A stretch of 64,000 nt of DNA from NCBI RefSeq assembly GCF_010015445.1, contig NC_053119.1:22529050-22593049 (forward strand). The letters are read 5' to 3'. The DNA is from Perca fluviatilis. Taxonomy: Eukaryota; Chordata; Actinopteri; Perciformes; Percidae. The notes below the pieces were generated by a model that saw nothing but the letters and a program-made list of their open reading frames with translations, was not told the origin of the DNA and did not search any database. Shown one piece after another: positions 60,945-64,000 of this stretch. Positions within the stretch are counted from its first letter, which is position 1. The number at the start of each line of letters is the position of its first letter. The position numbers and the translations under genes were made by a program.

Positions 60945-61382
60945 GTTAACTTCTCCTAGCAACCACTACCGCCGCGTTCAGAAGTTTATGAACACTTGCC
61001 TGCTCTCTTCTGCTCTCTGCTGCTGCTGCTACCTGCAGTTAGACTCACAGCAGCAACAACAGCAGCAGAGAGCAGAAGCCAGCAGGCAAGTGTTATTTAC
61101 ATAAACTTCTGGTGTACTTACAAACTTTCCAATCCATCGTTTTATGAGTACATAACCTATATGTACTAGTGTAGACCTTTGGTATCATTTCGGGCATTAT
61201 TAGTCATTTAAGAGATACAAACGTGGGTCCATTAGCCCCGCGCTAACCTATTCAGCGGCTAACGCTACTCTAGGCTAACTCGCCCAATGTTAGACCCAGG
61301 TGAAAAAAGCTTCTGGGGGGGTGTTTGGCTCGAGGTCGTGGTGCAAAGGACCCTAGGGTAAATTACTCCAAACCATCACTTT
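60945..61382. mobile_element. fold-back non-autonomous repeat
   Basis: The right part (GCTCGAGGTCGTGGTGCAAA, GGACCCTAGGGTAAATTACT, then CCATCACTTTAAGG) matches a common teleost MITE terminus ending next to TTAA. The left part is a long hairpin (60979-61112). The opposite terminus is not seen, so the copy is probably truncated on the left. Confidence 0.55.
60979..61112. repeat. long imperfect inverted repeat (hairpin)
   Basis: The left arm CAGAAGTTTATGAACACTTG, followed by CCTGCTCTCTTCTGCTCTCTG and CTG repeats, pairs with the right arm. Reverse-complemented, that arm reads CCAGAAGTTTATGTAAATAA, then CACTTGCCTGCTGGCTTCTGC and CTCTGCTGCTG. The arms are about 50-60 nt with a loop of roughly 16 nt around CTGCAGTTAGA. 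If transcribed it would form a pre-miRNA-sized or longer hairpin. Confidence 0.85.
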
Positions 61383-62020
61383 AAGGAAGGATACTTCACT
61401 TGCTCCGGATTAGTGAGGGCTAAACAAAATAAAATGGTAATTCCGTATCATCATAATTCTATAAATTTTCTCGCAATTTAGCATGAAATATTTTACCAAT
61501 TAAAATGTAAAAAATATTTCTGGGCAGCTTAACAATGTTAATACCTTTGCGTTTATCATGCAGGTTGAGTTTAATAGCAGTGATCCAATAGTACCAATTC
61601 ATCCGCCGCATACGTATCTATAATGTCAAACACTATGGGCTAAGCCTATATCCCTCTTAAGCACCAGGGTGGTATTTCAAAAAGCAGGTTTAGTGAAAAC
61701 TCTGAGTTTATTAACCCTGAGATGAGGGAAACTCTGGGTTTTCTGTTTCAGAAAGAGAGGTATGTAACTTCACCTCAGAGTCAGTTACTATGGTAACTGA
61801 GTCTGAACCTAACCTGGTCGCCAGCAGGTTTTCTTCAAGAAACCTCAAGTTTGTCTCAGTCTCCTCCCTTTGACACAGCACTCTCATTTCCTCATTCATT
61901 CATTCAGTCTGTATCAGGCGCATTTTAGCGCAGTTTGTTATCGGCATGAATAAAAAAATATATGTTGGTTTATTAACCATGTTAGGCAGACTAGCCTATA
62001 CATTTTTTTTTTCTCAAAAC

Positions 62021-62380
62021 ATGGCATTTCCTTTTGTCTACGATCCCATTGATGAAGAAGCTGCTTTATTTCACAGAGTTAAACATACGTCGGGAGATGA
62101 TATTGAAGCCCCGACATTTTAATTTTCAGGTAACTTCCTATTTGAGCGGTATCCTTTTTCTTCCCAGTCGATCAGTTATGTGGCCTACATAACCTTATCC
62201 GTCCTCATATCACTAACGTCGCCCATCTATGCTCTTACATCCCAGCAGATTATCGCATTACTGTTTTCTTTTGCAAACGGCATTTGTCTTTACAACATTG
62301 GTGATCTGAAACGTGTTTTAAACGTTTTTAAAAGGAGTTCCACATTATTGCAGGTGAATGATGTAAAACCTTTGAAATAA
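62021..62380 (+). pseudogene. Harbinger (HARBI1-like) transposase fragment
   Basis: From an ATG at 62021 the frame reads MAFPFVYDPIDEEAALFHRV, typical of the N-terminus of Harbinger transposases. It hits an in-frame TAA at 62120-62122 and continues in the same frame with FLFERYPFSSQSI, ALTSQQIIALLFSFANG and LYNIGD. Those correspond to the family's (Y)ERYRFS, LT..QQI..AL.FFA.G and F...GD helix-turn-helix region. The frame ends at 62380 with divergent sequence, so the DDE catalytic domain is missing. Family members use DDE catalysis with a Myb-like partner. This copy is inactive. Confidence 0.75.
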
Positions 62381-62729
62381 AAGATTATGGATTATAATTC
62401 TGATAATGATGGTGCTGCAGCCTCAGAATGGGATTAGTAGGCCTAGGACTTTTTCGCCCGCAGGATTGCACCTAAATGAATAGATTATAGGTTCAATACC
62501 ATTTCACCAGTAATATTAGGCTATACTTATGATTAAATATGATATACACTATATTGGAATATACACATTTACTCTAGCAGCAATTTTCTCCCACGCAAAT
62601 TCTCTCTCTTTTGCAGCAGCCGCTGTGTTGCTTTTTTTTTTTTTAACTCGCTGTATGTGCGCATGAGTATTTCCACGAACCGTTTGTTTGTGGTTGTTAC
62701 CATGGTGAATCGTGAGGGGGGGGATTTCT

Positions 62730-62784
62730 CTTTCTTTTTTTCTTTTTTTTTTTTTTTTGTTGGGGGGGAAAAAAAACCCCCCCG
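62730..62784. repeat. T/G/A/C homopolymer cluster
   Basis: Successive runs of T, G, A and C (T15, G7, A8, C7) inside the Harbinger element. Homopolymer blocks in series like this may contain consensus errors. Confidence 0.85.
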
Positions 62785-62898
62785 TGTTGATTGAACTAAC
62801 TCATATCAGCTGTAAAGCGAAAACTCAGAGTTTCCCATCTCAGGGTAAATCAACTCAGAGATCAGGGTTAGACTCAGAGTTTACCTGAAATGCCACCC

Positions 62899-64000
62899 AG
62901 ATCATCAATGAAGCCTAAATATAAATCACCATTCATTCATTGTCATTGTCACTTTTCCAGCCATACACACTGGAGAAAACCTATGGGCATCATGAATCTG
63001 AAGACACAAGGGAAAAATCTAATGTAATTAAGTCTCGTCTGTGGATCAATGAAATCTGTGGTGTCCTGAAAGCACAATTATTGTTTGCCAAAGTGTGTTC
63101 TTTTATATCCAATCATGACAATAACATTCTCAAACGGTCTAAAGACAGCTGCACTACACCATATTCTGCTAAAAAGAATCTCAGGCAGCAGGCTTCTCGT
63201 GTTTAGCGGGTGCTGATCATCACTTTAGCCGATTGGAATCTGATAAATAGATACAATACTGGATTCCTATATCTATTCTATAATATTGAACATTGACCGG
63301 ATGCAAAATATGGACTTCCAAGTCCCACAGAACCAATAAGGGCCTACATATTAATTTGTATGGTCGAAAGATCACTGTTAAAGTGCCATGCTTATCAGAA
63401 ACAATTAATTATTAAAGGCATACTCCTGCAAACAATCTTAACTTACTTTCTACATGACAAAACTAGATTGCCAATTGAAACAGTTTAGGAGTTTAGAGAT
63501 GTATAACAGTTATTTATTGTTAAATCATTCAAATGTCCTCAAATTTCTACATTGTATCAAATTTGTATTAATTTCAATACTGTCAGTTTTATAGTATATG
63601 ATTTAGGCTGACCGCTGTGGATTCATTCTGTTTTATTTATTGATTCATTATATGGTGGTCACTCCCAGTTTTTTTCACACATCAGTGTATTACAACAAGC
63701 TCTGGTGCTCTCCTGGCTCAAAGGGCAATTAACATTAAGCAACTTTCTTAAACTAGGCTAGCTCGACTCTGGCAGATTGTCAGCAAAGGTCAAGCTATTC
63801 TTCTCTTAAATGTGAAGCGGGGAAGAATTGGCAGGTATTAACATATTAATAAGGTGCTGTTCTCCATATAAATCGGCCTGGCGGATAGCTTAATTCTCTT
63901 ACCAGTTAAAGGTCGGCCACAGTGCAACTTGTCTGGGTAACATGAAACAGAAAGAATATTAAACAGGCTGAAGGAATGCAATGTTTTGACATCCTGTGAA
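62899..64000. other. non-coding stretch, nothing recognised
   Basis: No supported gene. An 88-codon + frame (62940-63206) has no recognisable domain. Confidence 0.45.

Larger units (their letters stand above)
61667..62898 (+). mobile_element. Harbinger-type element, 1.23 kb, defective
   Basis: The left terminus GGGTGGTATTTCA and right terminus TGAAATGCCACCC are inverted repeats with one difference. Subterminal AACTCTGAGTTT and CCCTGAGAT motifs recur on both sides in opposite orientation. The interior carries a HARBI1-like transposase remnant (62021-62380). I could not fix the 3-bp target duplication unambiguously. The transposase is broken and lacks most of the catalytic domain. Confidence 0.75.

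Noticed and set aside
1..64000. CRISPR arrays, operons, phage or bacterial features
   Set aside because: Repeats are microsatellites or transposons, splice signals and snRNA genes are present, and nothing prokaryotic is visible.

Overview
This window is nuclear DNA of a vertebrate, almost certainly a teleost and probably a percomorph-type fish. The reasons are the dense dinucleotide microsatellites (AC, GT, CT, AT), the absence of long open reading frames, and many short inverted-repeat DNA transposons of families I recognise from teleost genomes. No complete protein-coding gene is visible. Most reading frames are microsatellite translations or chance openings. Gene identities rest on reading the sequence by eye; nothing was searched or folded by program.

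The clearest genes form a tandem cluster of U4 spliceosomal snRNA genes at 33.0-36.8 kb, all on the + strand. There are five copies of about 144 nt. Four look functional (33005, 34791, 35712, 36634), each with an Sm site, a 3' stem-loop and a proximal sequence element (PSE) at -59 to -38. One (about 33978) is divergent and probably a pseudogene, although its PSE survives. The last copies sit in near-identical repeat units of 921 and 922 bp. Copy 1 carries a ZNF143/SBS-type distal element at about -218. CTCF-like motifs lie on both sides of the cluster. A more decayed U4-like sequence, split by an ATT microsatellite, lies 3.4 kb downstream at 40.15-40.34 kb.

Region 1-25.2 kb is non-coding and microsatellite-rich. 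It holds one nested transposon pair (13.9-15.1 kb), an anomalous poly-G tract (9.1-9.4 kb) and a weak 5S-rRNA-like fragment (12.23 kb). At 25.2-26.0 kb a CpG-richer block lies next to a candidate 65-nt minus-strand exon with a strong polypyrimidine tract, AG acceptor and GTGAGT donor. This suggests the 5' end of a minus-strand gene whose introns would run through the left 25 kb. Region 26-33 kb is largely unannotatable.

Region 37-64 kb is a repeat landscape. It includes a 394-bp hAT-type MITE (37.67 kb), a TTAA-flanked MITE with a decayed coding remnant (39.6 kb), and a 1.85-kb hAT element with an 8-bp target duplication inserted into an older MITE (42.5-44.85 kb). It also includes a hAT dimerisation-domain relic (45.3 kb), a second TTAA-flanked MITE (47.06 kb), a long fold-back (60.98-61.11 kb) and a Harbinger-type element with a broken transposase (61.67-62.90 kb). 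A possible + strand mini-exon at 55.26 kb is the only hint of a host gene there.
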